Positions 41,352-50,349 are shown, counted from the first letter of the stretch. The stretch: 64,000 nucleotides of DNA from Sediminibacillus terrae (GCF_009602435.1 NZ_VZDQ01000027.1:186001-250000); one strand, 5' to 3'. A program made the numbers and translations. Notes: a model not told the origin generated them from the letters alone.

Positions 41352-42164
41352 ATGGAATGGAAAAATATTTATCGAGGTTTGCTGATGGGGGCGAGTGATG
41401 TGGTTCCGGGCGTAAGCGGCGGAACGATAGCAGTAATACTGGGAATATATGATCGGCTGATTGCTTCGGTGAACGGTTTCTTCAGCAAGGAATGGAAACA
41501 ACATCTCGGCTTCCTGGTCCCTCTGGGAATTGGGATCGTGGGAGCAATCTTTGCTCTAGCCAACCTGATTGAATGGCTGTTCGAGCATTATCCGGGCCCG
41601 ACCCAGTTTTTCTTTCTCGGGTTGATTATCGGCGTCCTGCCGTTCCTGTTTCATAAAGCGGATGCGAAGAAAAATTTTAAGGTGAAGCATGTCATCCTGT
41701 TGTTGCTGGGTGTCATTCTGGTAGCGTCCATTGCCTTTTTCCCGGCCGAAGAACCGGATCAAATAGCCAATCTTGACTTCGGTACATACGTGTACTTGTT
41801 TTTTGCAGGTTTTATTGCAAGCAGTGCAATGATCCTGCCTGGTATCAGCGGGTCTTTGATTTTGCTGATAATCGGAGCCTATACGACCATCACTTCTGCT
41901 ATTTCCAATTTTAAGCTGGACATTATTTTTGTGGTAGGTGCTGGAATCCTTATCGGAATCGTGGTAATGAGTAAAATCATTCATTACTTTATGGCGAGGT
42001 ATCCATCAGCTACCTATGCACTGGTGATCGGGCTTGTCATCGGTTCTGTGGCGGTGGTTTTTCCCGGATGGCCGCAGGAGGTGCCCATGGTGGTCGTCAG
42101 TATCGTCACTTTTGCGGCCGGTCTGGCTGCAGCTGTATTGCTTGGCAGGGTGGAGTATGAGTGA
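41352..42164 (+). CDS. popT: DUF368 family undecaprenyl-phosphate translocase (PopT)
   Basis: The 270-residue protein has about eight membrane helices and the two hallmark loops of DUF368, MGASDVVPGVSGGT near the start and SSAMILPGISGSL in the middle. These form an inverted repeat. The family, named PopT, recycles the lipid carrier undecaprenyl phosphate across the membrane for cell-wall synthesis. AAAGGAG precedes the ATG. It is a single-gene unit, with the thioredoxin gene 110 bases downstream. Confidence 0.88.
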   Translation: MEWKNIYRGLLMGASDVVPGVSGGTIAVILGIYDRLIASVNGFFSKEWKQHLGFLVPLGIGIVGAIFALANLIEWLFEHYPGPTQFFFLGLIIGVLPFLFHKADAKKNFKVKHVILLLLGVILVASIAFFPAEEPDQIANLDFGTYVYLFFAGFIASSAMILPGISGSLILLIIGAYTTITSAISNFKLDIIFVVGAGILIGIVVMSKIIHYFMARYPSATYALVIGLVIGSVAVVFPGWPQEVPMVVVSIVTFAAGLAAAVLLGRVEYE

Positions 42165-42274
42165 TCAAGGCATTTGGGATTCCTTTTCCTTGTCGATCGA
42201 TCCCTTTCAGGCGTAAAACTTGAATATGTTTGGGACCGGTGGTAGTTTTATTGCAAAGAAAGGGGTGTAGAACA

Positions 42275-42595
42275 ATGGAAGAAATCAAAACGCACGAACA
42301 GTTCAATGAGGTAATCAATTCTGCGGAACCTGTCATCGTAAAGTTTTATGCAGATTGGTGCCCGGACTGCAAGCGGATGGATATGTTTATTGGCGATATT
42401 CTTGATGAGTATAATCAATATAAATGGTATCAAGTCAATAGTGATGAAGTGCAGGGGTTGGCAGAAGAGCATGAAGTGATGGGGATTCCAAGCCTGTTGA
42501 TATTTCAAAATGGCGAAAAGCTTGCCCATCAACACAGCGCCTACACAAAAACACCTGAAGAAGTACAAGAGTTTCTCGGTCAGCAACTGGGTTAA
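42275..42595 (+). CDS. Thioredoxin-like protein
   Basis: The 106-residue product has the thioredoxin fold with redox motif WCPDCKRM at residues ~29-36 and the cis-proline loop MGIPSLLIF. The CPDC pair differs from the CGPC of true thioredoxin, so it may be a thiol-disulfide exchange protein with a different potential. AAAGGGGTG stands before the ATG; a longer start at 42230 lacks a site. A terminator follows 9 bases after the stop. Confidence 0.88.
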   Translation: MEEIKTHEQFNEVINSAEPVIVKFYADWCPDCKRMDMFIGDILDEYNQYKWYQVNSDEVQGLAEEHEVMGIPSLLIFQNGEKLAHQHSAYTKTPEEVQEFLGQQLG

Positions 42596-42604
42596 TCCAA
42601 GGCG

Positions 42605-42634
42605 AAACCTTACCGTCTACCGGTAGGGTTTTTT
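42605..42634 (+). terminator. Terminator of thioredoxin-like gene
   Basis: AACCTTACCG pairs with CGGTAGGGTT over a 5-base loop, followed by TTTT. Confidence 0.88.
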
Positions 42635-42716
42635 ACTGTTAAGAAAATTATACTTTTAATTGTCTGTGGATATTTATTGGCTGAAACAGCCACGTCCAGC
42701 GGCGGGAGGGTAATGA

Positions 42717-43211
42717 ATGATCAGAAAAGCGGTGAAGCAGGATTTAGAACGGATTATGGAAATCGTCCACGCTTCTGTTAAGGTGATGAATCGGCAGGGG
42801 AATTATCAATGGGATGACACCTATCCTTTAGCAAGCCATTATCAGGGTGATATAGAAGCTGGTGAGTTGTATGTGGTCGAACAGGACGGCAAGCTTGTCG
42901 GGACGGCTTGTCTCAGTGAAAAGGAGCATGATGAATACCCGTCCATCGACTGGCGAAGTCCGGCGAAGGCAATAACCGTGAAACGGGTGGCAGTTGATCC
43001 CCTCTGCCGCGGGCTGGGGATTGCCACTAGGTTATACAAGCATGCCGAAAAGGTCGCTGTTCAAAGGGGCCTTGATTACATAAAGACCGATACGTTTTCT
43101 AAAAATGCTTCCGCCCGGCATCTGTTTGAAGCAAACGGATATCACTATCTCCAAGAGAAGTATGTGGAAGAAAAAGACGATTCCTTGCGTTATTATGATA
43201 AACTGCTGTAA
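42717..43211 (+). CDS. GNAT family N-acetyltransferase
   Basis: The 164-residue acetyltransferase shows the CoA loop RVAVDPLCRGLGIATRLYKH. The C-terminal part is DYIKTDTFSKNASARHLFEANGYHY. The N-terminal half has the substrate region NYQWDDTYPLASHYQGDIEA. The group is common in Bacillus and includes enzymes acetylating small amines, but the substrate is unknown. GGGAGGGTAATGA stands before the ATG. Upstream lies a partial copy of the TTGTCTGTGGATA repeat (42660-42691). Confidence 0.88.
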   Translation: MIRKAVKQDLERIMEIVHASVKVMNRQGNYQWDDTYPLASHYQGDIEAGELYVVEQDGKLVGTACLSEKEHDEYPSIDWRSPAKAITVKRVAVDPLCRGLGIATRLYKHAEKVAVQRGLDYIKTDTFSKNASARHLFEANGYHYLQEKYVEEKDDSLRYYDKLL

Positions 43212-43228
43212 AAAAGGGGAAATGGAAC

Positions 43229-43870
43229 TCATCCCATCGAGAAGGAGAGTCCATTTCCCGTTAACAACTCCAATTTGGCGTTAGCCAGTCCCCAAGACCC
43301 GCCACCGGTTTCTTCCAAACCGTAAATCCATTCCATTTTCTTTCTGGCATGCTCCACGTCCTCGACACCGAATCGGACGGTCTGAATGGACAGCGGATTG
43401 ACTGCTTCTGTATTTGGGGCTGTATTGCCTGGTCCGCCCCATTCAATCAAAAATGGAAGCTTTAGACCCGGTTCTCCTAACGGGAACAGCATCCGCCATT
43501 CCAGTTTTGCGCCATCCTTCCTGACCCTGCTGCCTGGATAAGGACCACTAAAAGGGATGGCTTGCCGGCGAAAGTGTTCAAGAAAGGAATCCATGTTTTC
43601 TGTCCGCAAAGCAAACTGGATTGCGTCACTTGCAGACGGGTCTGTTAAATGGTCAAGCAAATCATGAATCAGCGGATTATCTGCTTCCTCGGCTTTGGTA
43701 TGATCATAAGGGGAGAGCCACTCGATATAGCAGGCATTGTACAGGTAGCCAAGATAATTGTAGGTTCCCCATTGTTCATGTATCCCGCCTTCCACGGCAA
43801 CCAGTGAAGACTCCCCGCTCATTTCTTTCGCATTGGCGCAACCGATAACAAGATGGTCCAGTGCCAGCAA
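43229..43870 (-). CDS. Glyoxalase-like VOC family protein
   Basis: The 213-residue product starts LALDHLVIGCANAKEMSGES, typical of the glyoxalase_3-like fold. Two vicinal-oxygen-chelate halves are visible (HDLLDHLTDPSASDAIQFAL and SIQTVRFGVEDVEHARKKME). Metal ligands His, Glu and Glu may lie in the strands HL, EW and VE. Start is TTG supported by AAAGGAGG 8 bases away. It is 15 bases downstream of the adaptor gene and could be part of that operon. The substrate is unknown. Confidence 0.83.
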   Translation of the reverse strand: MLALDHLVIGCANAKEMSGESSLVAVEGGIHEQWGTYNYLGYLYNACYIEWLSPYDHTKAEEADNPLIHDLLDHLTDPSASDAIQFALRTENMDSFLEHFRRQAIPFSGPYPGSRVRKDGAKLEWRMLFPLGEPGLKLPFLIEWGGPGNTAPNTEAVNPLSIQTVRFGVEDVEHARKKMEWIYGLEETGGGSWGLANAKLELLTGNGLSFSMG

Positions 43871-43885
43871 ATCGAATTACCTCCT

Positions 43886-45283
43886 TTAGTGTGAAACAAT
43901 TCCTGTCAAAAAAGATACTGGCTTGAAGGTGCCTTCGTTCCTATAGAATATTTGCCGCCAAGGAACGAGATTTTCTTTAATCGGCGTCACAAATCGTGTT
44001 CCGGCCTGTTGGTGTCCTATTTCGCTATCCACGATCCATTCCCCAGCCGAAGCCCCTGAGGCTATACCCTGGTAAACATCCATGTTGAGACCTAACTCAA
44101 TCGGCCGCAATTCCAGCCTTCCGGTTTCATTCAACACCCACAGGGAAGGAATTAACCTGTCCTTCGCCAGCTGGCGCGTGAACACAGCCGCCGAGTCGAG
44201 TTCTTGTTCGGTTATAATTTCCAAATCTGCATGAAAGCCCGCCAACAAGGTTTCTTCCGGCTCGGCAACGTCATCTGCTTCCTCGGATACTTGTTCATTT
44301 GTTTCATCCGTTAATCCATCTGTCAAGCGGTCCTCCTGGTTTTGGTCGGGTTCTTCGTTAATTTGGACGTGAAATCGATAGTCGCTTTGCTTCTTTTCGT
44401 CAGTTTGTTCGGGAACATCAGCCAAGGATTGGATGGTTCCATTCAGTTGGATTGCGGCATCCGGAACAGAAATCCTTACTTCCATTCCTTGTTCAATCAT
44501 TTTCCGCTTTCCTTCCGACAGCGTCCCTTCAATTATCAATTCTTCACTCGAAACGACAGTCAGGGGATTTGCCAGAGACTGGTTTAACTCCGTCACAATT
44601 CCGTCCACAGGACTCTCGATCGTCACAGTATCGCCTCCGGCAGACAATTCTGCGAGCTGTGATTGAGCATTGTTCAATGCCGCTTGTTTTTCAGCCAGCT
44701 CGATTTCCTTTTCTGCTATGTACTGTTCTTTTAGAAACTTGGCTTCCTCTCTAGAAGAGGGGGCGGTTTCTGTGTCTGTCCCAGGTTCGGTTTCCGGATC
44801 CGTGTTGTTGGGGGCATCAGATCCATAGGGTGGAAGGAAACTCGGTAAAGAAGATGGCCTGGTTTCTGATTCGGAAAATTGATAGGCGCTGATTTGTGTA
44901 ATCGCATTTTCGATTGCAGTGATTTCTTCTTCAAGTTGTTCGGTTTGCTGCTGTAATGTTGCTTCTGTCTCTTGATAGTCTCTTACCTGATACTCAAATA
45001 AACCGTCTCCTGATTGTACACGTTCCCCTTTTTCGACGAGAAATTGAAGGAATCGTCCTTGATCATCATCGAAGTAAACAGGGGTTTCCTCCGCAGCTGT
45101 CAACACCCCTCCCGTTGAAGACGTTTTATACAAATCGTGCGTGAAAACCTGTGCCCGCTGTTTTACAAAGGATTTTCTTTCAACTGTGTGATCGGCATCA
45201 AAAGTGATCAGCAGGGTATTGAGGACGATGAGTAAAAGAACGGCTGGAACCACGATTCTTTTTTTGGCATTTTCCCCCCGCAT
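43886..45283 (-). CDS. HlyD-type periplasmic-adaptor-like membrane protein
   Basis: The 465-residue product has an N-terminal helix (RIVVPAVLLLIVLNTLLITF) and a biotin-lipoyl half (LQFLVEKGERVQSGDGLFEY). A coiled coil (~100-205, split by a Pro/Ser/Thr/Glu-rich insert) leads to the second lipoyl half (TVTIESPVDGIVTELNQSLA). A beta-barrel domain and an acidic insertion (DRLTDGLTDETNEQVSEEAD) finish it. This is the membrane-fusion fold of HlyD/MacA. No ATPase or permease of the usual type is adjacent. It is joined by 1 base to a six-helix membrane protein, which may be its partner. Function unknown. Confidence 0.75.
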   Translation of the reverse strand: MRGENAKKRIVVPAVLLLIVLNTLLITFDADHTVERKSFVKQRAQVFTHDLYKTSSTGGVLTAAEETPVYFDDDQGRFLQFLVEKGERVQSGDGLFEYQVRDYQETEATLQQQTEQLEEEITAIENAITQISAYQFSESETRPSSLPSFLPPYGSDAPNNTDPETEPGTDTETAPSSREEAKFLKEQYIAEKEIELAEKQAALNNAQSQLAELSAGGDTVTIESPVDGIVTELNQSLANPLTVVSSEELIIEGTLSEGKRKMIEQGMEVRISVPDAAIQLNGTIQSLADVPEQTDEKKQSDYRFHVQINEEPDQNQEDRLTDGLTDETNEQVSEEADDVAEPEETLLAGFHADLEIITEQELDSAAVFTRQLAKDRLIPSLWVLNETGRLELRPIELGLNMDVYQGIASGASAGEWIVDSEIGHQQAGTRFVTPIKENLVPWRQIFYRNEGTFKPVSFLTGIVSH

Positions 45284-45284
45284 C

Positions 45285-45968
45285 CTAGTTCCCCCTTTCT
45301 GTAATCAAATCGACCAAGTACATGCCATCCATGGCAAATATCGCTGTGCAAATCCAATAACCTAAATGAAGAAGCAGTACACCTGTCCACACCCATCGCA
45401 TACGTACAGATACAAGACTGGCTATGCAACGTACTTGAAAAAAAATGATCCAAAGCTGAAAAAGGGAGACAGCACCGAAAAAATAGATAAAAAATGGCGC
45501 GTCAGTTAAGTAGGAAGCAAGAATTCCTAGTGAAAACGGTGATACTTGCCACTCCAATCCAACATAAACAAATAACGGAATCCAAATCACTCTTTCGACA
45601 AGCAGGACCAGCAAAACGACAAGCTGGACAATCAGCAATTTGCTGTAGCTGATTTGATATGCAGCATGGAAAACCAGCGATGGGACGAACAAAATAAAGA
45701 GAGCGAACAACAATCCGTACAACAGCCGGCCGGCGAAGAACCACACCTTTTGTAGTTCGTATTCTTCCGGCGGACTATTCAGCGCTTGGGAGGACAGTGG
45801 GTCGGAACCGATTCCAAGCCACGCGCTCCAACCAAAAACGATGATGGACAATCCGGTCATCAAGAAAATCAATTTTATCACGTTGGTTATTTTTTCTGCT
45901 TCTCTTATGCGAAAGAGATGGTCCTCGGTATGTAAAAGCAGCCTGATCAAATTGCCACGGTAAATCAT
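45285..45968 (-). CDS. Six-helix membrane protein of unknown function
   Basis: The 227-residue product has about six hydrophobic helices (VIKLIFLMTGLSIIVFGWSA, LLYGLLFALFILFVPSLVFH, LLIVQLVVLLVLLVERVIWI, SLGILASYLTDAPFFIYFFG, LWIIFFQVRCIASLVSVRMR, WTGVLLLHLGYWICTAIFAM). Its topology is reminiscent of Yip1-like proteins. AGGGGATG precedes the ATG. It is followed after 1 base by the HlyD-like adaptor gene. The pairing suggests a small export or envelope system, with no substrate clue. I do not recognise the family. Confidence 0.7.
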   Translation of the reverse strand: MIYRGNLIRLLLHTEDHLFRIREAEKITNVIKLIFLMTGLSIIVFGWSAWLGIGSDPLSSQALNSPPEEYELQKVWFFAGRLLYGLLFALFILFVPSLVFHAAYQISYSKLLIVQLVVLLVLLVERVIWIPLFVYVGLEWQVSPFSLGILASYLTDAPFFIYFFGAVSLFQLWIIFFQVRCIASLVSVRMRWVWTGVLLLHLGYWICTAIFAMDGMYLVDLITERGN

Positions 45969-46337
45969 GAAGTCATCCCCTATTTCTCTATTGTTTCGTC
46001 TAGTATTCTTTTATTTTATCTTAACTTTCCAAAAAATTCTAACAGAATCACAAAATACGTCGAAAGTCCTGTTAAACAGTCGATGGTCGCATACGGTTGT
46101 TTTGAATTACGAATAATAAGGAATCTATTATTATATGAAAAGCCTGCATTAGAGAAAGCCGACAACTCTTGGCATTTAAAGAAGGCGGCACTTTGGAAAA
46201 TACCTAAGCCGTTTATTTTATGGTATCAACTGTAAGAATGAAAAAGTAACCATCAATGAAGTAATATACATTTTTAAGGGTTTACCCTGTCGATAACAAT
46301 TAAATTGCTTCTGGATAGAGCAAAGGAAAGAAAGTGA
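45969..46337. other. Divergent promoter region, no gene seen
   Basis: AT-rich sequence between the membrane protein gene (minus) and the lipid kinase gene (plus). It must hold the promoters of both, but no convincing -35/-10 pair was found. Confidence 0.4.
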
Positions 46338-47243
46338 GTGTCAAACGTGAGCCATTTTGAATCAGGATTGTTTCTATACAACGGAAATAAAAAGGAAGAG
46401 GTCGGCCAGGACTTGCAGCAGGCATTGCCGGTTCTGGCAAAAGCAATCAGCAATCTTCATGTCATTCAAACAACAAGCCTGGAAGAGCTTCAGGAAACGT
46501 GTAAAGGGTATGCCTCTGAAGTGGATGTCATCATTATTTTAGGAGGGGACGGGACGGTCCATGAGTGTATCAATGCCATCGCCGGTTTGGAAAAACGGCC
46601 TGCAGTAGCCATTCTACCCGGCGGTACATGCAATGATTTCAGCAGAATGCTAGGGATGCCGCAAAACGTGCGGCAAGCTGCGGAGGCAATTGTGAATGGA
46701 CAAATCAGAGCTGTTGATATCGGGCAATCTGATTCCCGCTATTTTCTCAATTTTTGGGGAATCGGGCTTGTAACCGAAACCTCGATCAACATCGACAAGG
46801 AACAAAAACGTCGTTTAGGTGTACTGAGTTATTTTTTAAGCACGTTGCGGACCATCAATCAGGCGGAACCTTTTGGGTATCGGATCAAAGCGGATGGAGA
46901 GGAGATAGAAGGGGAGGCAGTATTGATTGTCGTTTTAAACGGAAAGTATATCGGAACCCGGGAAATTCCAGTGTCGGCAATAACTCCACAAGACGGTAAG
47001 CTCGATGTCCTTATTGTCAAAAACTCGAGTCTTGCCATGTTTCGGGAGCTGATGATGATGAATCAAGAGGATGCGAATACAGAAGCGTTGACAGAGCTTT
47101 CCCATGTGCAAGTCAATCAGGCGGAAATCGAAGTAAAAGGACAGGAAGAACGACAAATCGATATGGACGGCGAAATTGTCGACACCGTCCCGGCATCTAT
47201 TCGAATCTTGCCCTCGCATGTGAATATGATTTTCAATCAATGA
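46338..47243 (+). CDS. YegS/BmrU-type lipid (diacylglycerol) kinase
   Basis: The 301-residue soluble kinase phosphorylates diacylglycerol-type lipids at the membrane. The nucleotide loop GGDGTVHECINAIAG and lipid-kinase motif PGGTCNDFSRMLGMP are clear, and ends such as DGKLDVLIVKNSSL and QIDMDGE occur late. It resembles the BmrU/YegS group rather than B. subtilis DgkB, where more of the middle is conserved. Start is GTG with AAAGGAAAG about 7 bases upstream; a second GTG at 46347 is possible. Confidence 0.88.
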   Translation: MSNVSHFESGLFLYNGNKKEEVGQDLQQALPVLAKAISNLHVIQTTSLEELQETCKGYASEVDVIIILGGDGTVHECINAIAGLEKRPAVAILPGGTCNDFSRMLGMPQNVRQAAEAIVNGQIRAVDIGQSDSRYFLNFWGIGLVTETSINIDKEQKRRLGVLSYFLSTLRTINQAEPFGYRIKADGEEIEGEAVLIVVLNGKYIGTREIPVSAITPQDGKLDVLIVKNSSLAMFRELMMMNQEDANTEALTELSHVQVNQAEIEVKGQEERQIDMDGEIVDTVPASIRILPSHVNMIFNQ

Positions 47244-47312
47244 CGGATCATGTTTAACATCTTCCTTTATGAGAAATAGACCATTAGAACATACATTGAA
47301 GGAGGATACATC

Positions 47313-47744
47313 ATGAGAAAAAAATTATTATTAGTTGCAGTTTTGGGCATGCTTGTCCTCTTGCTGGCCGCTTGCGGAAGCAGCAGTGACGATGACTCCG
47401 GTGAAACAAAGCAGGAGAGCGAGGAAAATACGACGGAAGAAACGACTACAGGCGATGGAGGAATGGCGGAAGAAGGCTCCTCCGATAATACGCTTAATGT
47501 CTCTGCAACAAATTTTAAGTTCGACCAAGAAGAATACACCGTGCAAAGTGGCGAGGAAGTAACCATCAACCTGACCAGTGAGGAAGGAACACATGGACTG
47601 GCTATCGATGAATTCGATGTGAATATTGAAGGGGATGGAACAGCCACCTTCACTCCAGAAGAACCAGGAGAGTATGAAATTTATTGCAGTGTCCCATGTG
47701 GTGAAGGACATTCCAGCATGAAGTCTACCTTGGTGGTTCAATAA
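47313..47744 (+). CDS. Lipoprotein with CuA-like cupredoxin domain
   Basis: The 143-residue product has a lipobox (LLLAACGSS), a Ser/Thr/Glu-rich linker to about residue 57 and a cupredoxin domain. The ligand motif CSVPCGEGHSSM (C-x3-C-x3-H-x2-M) with the upstream His in EGTHGLAIDEF is that of the binuclear CuA site in cytochrome c oxidase subunit II. The protein would be lipid-anchored outside the membrane and carry or store copper. No other oxidase genes are near. AAGGAGG precedes the ATG. Confidence 0.88.
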   Translation: MRKKLLLVAVLGMLVLLLAACGSSSDDDSGETKQESEENTTEETTTGDGGMAEEGSSDNTLNVSATNFKFDQEEYTVQSGEEVTINLTSEEGTHGLAIDEFDVNIEGDGTATFTPEEPGEYEIYCSVPCGEGHSSMKSTLVVQ

Positions 47745-47755
47745 TAAACCGAAAT

Positions 47756-47836
47756 GGCCGGGACAAAAGTTCTTGGCCGAGGCAGAAACCGTACGAAGAT
47801 TCGAATTGTTACACAATCGAACTCGTACGGTTTTTC
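47756..47836 (+). terminator. Repeat-type terminator (copy T5)
   Basis: Lead GGCCGGGACAAAAGTTC..., then AAACCGTACGA...TTCGA pairing with TCGA...CGTACGGTTTTT. The stem base (GTACGA) differs from other copies on both sides, keeping the pairing. Confidence 0.88.
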
Positions 47837-47881
47837 TTTTTTGGATTATCTTCATTTTTAAGATTCTGATGTAATGTTGTT

Positions 47882-48095
47882 GTCCAGCTTCAGCGTCTAC
47901 CCCCTCGAGGTCTTAAGTCAATCCTCTGCGTGGCAACACCGCCACTCGAGGATGGCTTAAGCTTGTCGGGGGTAATCGAGGCGCTTCCGCATTTCAGCGT
48001 CCAGCTTCAGCGCCTACCCCCTCGAGGTCTTAAGTCAATCCTCCGCGTGGCAACACCGCCACTGCGAGGATGGCTTAAGCTTGTCGGGGGTGATT
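47882..48095. repeat. Two REP-like palindromes in tandem (R2, R3)
   Basis: GTCCAGCTTCAGCG(T/C)CTACCCC ... GAGGTCTTAAGTCAATCCTC ... GGCTTAAGCTTGTCGGGGGT occurs at 47882-47980 and again at 47999-48092. The second copy lacks the right end (AGGCGCTTCCGC). They belong to the same family as 21353-21525. Confidence 0.85.
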
Positions 48096-48392
48096 CATTT
48101 TCCGTGGGCACGGCTAATGGGAGTGCCGTCTTTTCTGCGGAAATCAAAAACATCAAAAATCGGGAATCCCCTCCCTTTTCATATTGTGGTAGTATAAACA
48201 TGAAATGGAAGGAAACAGGGAAAGCCTGGACAAGTACCTGGAAGGATACATGAGAAGAAAACGGGATGGAAAAGCAGAATCCTTTGGCGTCTCTTCTTCA
48301 TGTCAGGCTCCTTTTTCTTTATAGCTTTCACTTCGGGTTGGTTTCTGAAGGAGGAAGGTCTTTAAAATGTCCTGATAAAAGGAGGATGAAAT
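48096..48392. other. Gap before SRPBCC gene with a fragment of element P
   Basis: TTTCCGTGGGCACGGCT at about 48101 matches part of element P in reverse. The rest shows no gene; a poorly placed plus-strand frame to 48253 is not convincing. Confidence 0.4.
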
Positions 48393-48869
48393 ATGGATGG
48401 ATACGGAAGGATGGATAAAGTGGAGGGGGGATATGCATTGACATTTAAACGCCATTTTCCTTGTAAGCCGGAAAAGGTATTCGATGCCGTGACAAATCCC
48501 GATATCTTCGTTCAATGGTATCCTTTTGCAACTGGGAGGATGGATCTTCACTTGGGCGGGAAAATGTATTTTGACGATGGAGAAGGTTCGGAATATGAAG
48601 CGGTAATAACAGAACTGGATTACCCGCGATCCTTTGCATTTCGTGAAGTGGAAGATCTGATCGAGCTGTCATTCCAGGAAGAGAAAACAGGCGCCGGGAG
48701 TGAGATGGTTTTCGTCCATACTTTTGACGATAAGGAAATGGCGATGTATATCGCCGCCGGATGGCATCGGTGTTTAGATGTATTAAGTCAGTTAGTCCGG
48801 GAGGAAACAGTAGAATGGAAAGATAATGCGGAGGAGCTAAGAGAAATCTATAAAGAAAAATTCAGATGA
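48393..48869 (+). CDS. SRPBCC (AHSA1-like) domain protein
   Basis: The 158-residue protein has the START/Bet v1-like fold of the AHSA1 group: LTFKRHFPCKPEKVFDAVTN at the start, QWYPF, then GGKMYFDDGEGSEYEAVITE, and the C-terminal helix (AAGWHRCLDVLSQLVREE). Such proteins bind hydrophobic ligands; the ligand is unknown. AAAGGAGG lies before the ATG. It is convergent with the methyltransferase gene. Confidence 0.85.
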   Translation: MDGYGRMDKVEGGYALTFKRHFPCKPEKVFDAVTNPDIFVQWYPFATGRMDLHLGGKMYFDDGEGSEYEAVITELDYPRSFAFREVEDLIELSFQEEKTGAGSEMVFVHTFDDKEMAMYIAAGWHRCLDVLSQLVREETVEWKDNAEELREIYKEKFR

Positions 48870-48954
48870 CATATTGCAAAGGTTGATGGAAGGACAAGCG
48901 GATTCTTATCCATCTCCACTCTTTATCATCCCTTGCAATTTCAGCTTTGCGCGA

Positions 48955-49581
48955 TCAGGCCGCTTTTTTACAGACGGCAATCCCCAGCGGATAGTCCTGC
49001 GTGTCCAAAGCTGGAACAATCAGTACGCCCTTTTGATAAAAAAAGGTCGTTTCCTGATATTGGTTGAACAATGCCTGAAATTCCTCCGGTTTCAGCTGGT
49101 GAACGTGAAAGGGAGATCCGCATGGTACACCGCGTCCTTTCCCGAAGGGGGTGGAGACCAACAGCGTGCCGCCCGGTTTCAATAACTGATAATAGTTGTT
49201 CAGCAGCTTTTCTTCCTCTGCAATGTGTTCCAAAGTTTCGAAGCTGACAATGGTATCGAATTGGCCGAGTTGATTGACAAGTGTTTCATCTGTGGCATCT
49301 GCCCTTTCAAAGGAAGACTGCGGGTGATAGTAGGCGCCTCTGGCATATTCGATAATTTCCTGATCGAGATCGATGCCGACCACTTCTTCAATCTGACTTT
49401 TCTTTTCTTTGGCAATCATGTGGGTTCCATATCCGGAACCGCAGGAAAGATCCAGCACTCTTCCGCTTACATAAGGCAGAGCAAATTGATACCTTGCGAT
49501 GTGCTCGAGCAACAGTTTGTTTGTAGGTTTCATATATTCAGGGATGACCCGTTCTCCTGTATCTAAGACCAATGTGTCCAC
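48955..49581 (-). CDS. Class I SAM-dependent methyltransferase
   Basis: The 208-residue enzyme has motif I VLDLSCGSGYGTHMIAKEKK, acidic strand-2 VVGIDLDQEIIEYA, the FDTIVSFETLEHIAEEE stretch and LKPGGTLLVSTPFGKGRGVP. This pattern is of small-molecule methyltransferases. Start is GTG at 49581 with only a weak site upstream. The substrate is unknown. A short intergenic space separates it from the divergent MarR gene. Confidence 0.87.
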   Translation of the reverse strand: MDTLVLDTGERVIPEYMKPTNKLLLEHIARYQFALPYVSGRVLDLSCGSGYGTHMIAKEKKSQIEEVVGIDLDQEIIEYARGAYYHPQSSFERADATDETLVNQLGQFDTIVSFETLEHIAEEEKLLNNYYQLLKPGGTLLVSTPFGKGRGVPCGSPFHVHQLKPEEFQALFNQYQETTFFYQKGVLIVPALDTQDYPLGIAVCKKAA

Positions 49582-49709
49582 CGCTTTCTTTTCATTCTAC
49601 TTTTATTATGACATAAATGAATGGCCATGTTTAATGCGGAGGACCAAGTTGACACGAAATTCGGGCTTCTACTATACTATTTTTAATTTGAGATTAAAGG
49701 ATGAGCGGA

Positions 49710-50183
49710 ATGGATGTAAATCAATCATATACAGAAAAAAAGCAAGACCCGTCTTTAAAACTATTCGTTGTACTTTCGAAAGCATACCGTTCCATTGCCG
49801 ACCAGGTCGAGGTAGATATACGAAAGAAAGGATTGAATCCGACAGAGTTTGGTGTATTGGAGCTTCTCTACCATCAAGGGGATCATACCCTGCAAAAAAT
49901 CGGAGATAAAATTTTGCTGGCCAGCGGCAGCATTACCTATGTTGTCGACAAGCTGGAAAAGAAGGGTTACCTGGAAAGGAAGCCGTCCATAGAAGACCGG
50001 CGGATAACTTATGCTGCCATCACGGCCAGCGGGAGAGACCTTTTGCACCACATCTTTCCTGATCACTGGGCGCAAATCGAAAAGATTACCGGCGGTTTGT
50101 CCCGGCAGGAAAAGCAGGAAGCCATTGAGCTTTTGAAAAAATTGGGACTGTATGCTGAACAATTAAAGCTGGATAAGAGTTAG
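49710..50183 (+). CDS. MarR-family regulator (MhqR/YusO-like)
   Basis: The 157-residue DNA-binding protein has LKLFVVLSKAYRSIADQVEV, then LNPTEFGVLELLYHQGDHTL, the winged helix (LASGSITYVVDKLEKKGYLE) and the wing KPSIEDRRITYAAIT. The whole resembles B. subtilis MhqR/YusO, repressors of genes against quinones or similar stress. It usually acts on its own or a neighbouring gene; the ABC-F gene and small peptides downstream could be targets. ATG at 49710 is preferred as AAAGG lies 8 bases upstream of it. Confidence 0.9.
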   Translation: MDVNQSYTEKKQDPSLKLFVVLSKAYRSIADQVEVDIRKKGLNPTEFGVLELLYHQGDHTLQKIGDKILLASGSITYVVDKLEKKGYLERKPSIEDRRITYAAITASGRDLLHHIFPDHWAQIEKITGGLSRQEKQEAIELLKKLGLYAEQLKLDKS

Positions 50184-50238
50184 AAAATTTAGTACAATAG
50201 AAATGTAACGTAATTTTGCCGGAAAAGGAGGGGAAAAG

Positions 50239-50349
50239 ATGCCATACACAGAAACGCACGCGTCCTATAAAAGCAACCTGTATATGTACCGTGCGATTAT
50301 TCATGATTTAGCTGCTAACGGGATACGTATGTCCTTTTTTAGCAACTGA
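50239..50349 (+). CDS. Small 36-residue peptide, possible leader peptide
   Basis: A short frame with a very strong site (AAAAGGAGGGG, 6 bases before the ATG) encodes MPYTETHASYKSNLYMYRAI followed by IHDLAANGIRMSFFSN. A TACAAT hexamer lies about 40 bases ahead and an intrinsic terminator 55 bases after the stop. No family is recognised. It could be a small protein or the leader peptide of the ABC-F operon. Confidence 0.45.
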   Translation: MPYTETHASYKSNLYMYRAIIHDLAANGIRMSFFSN

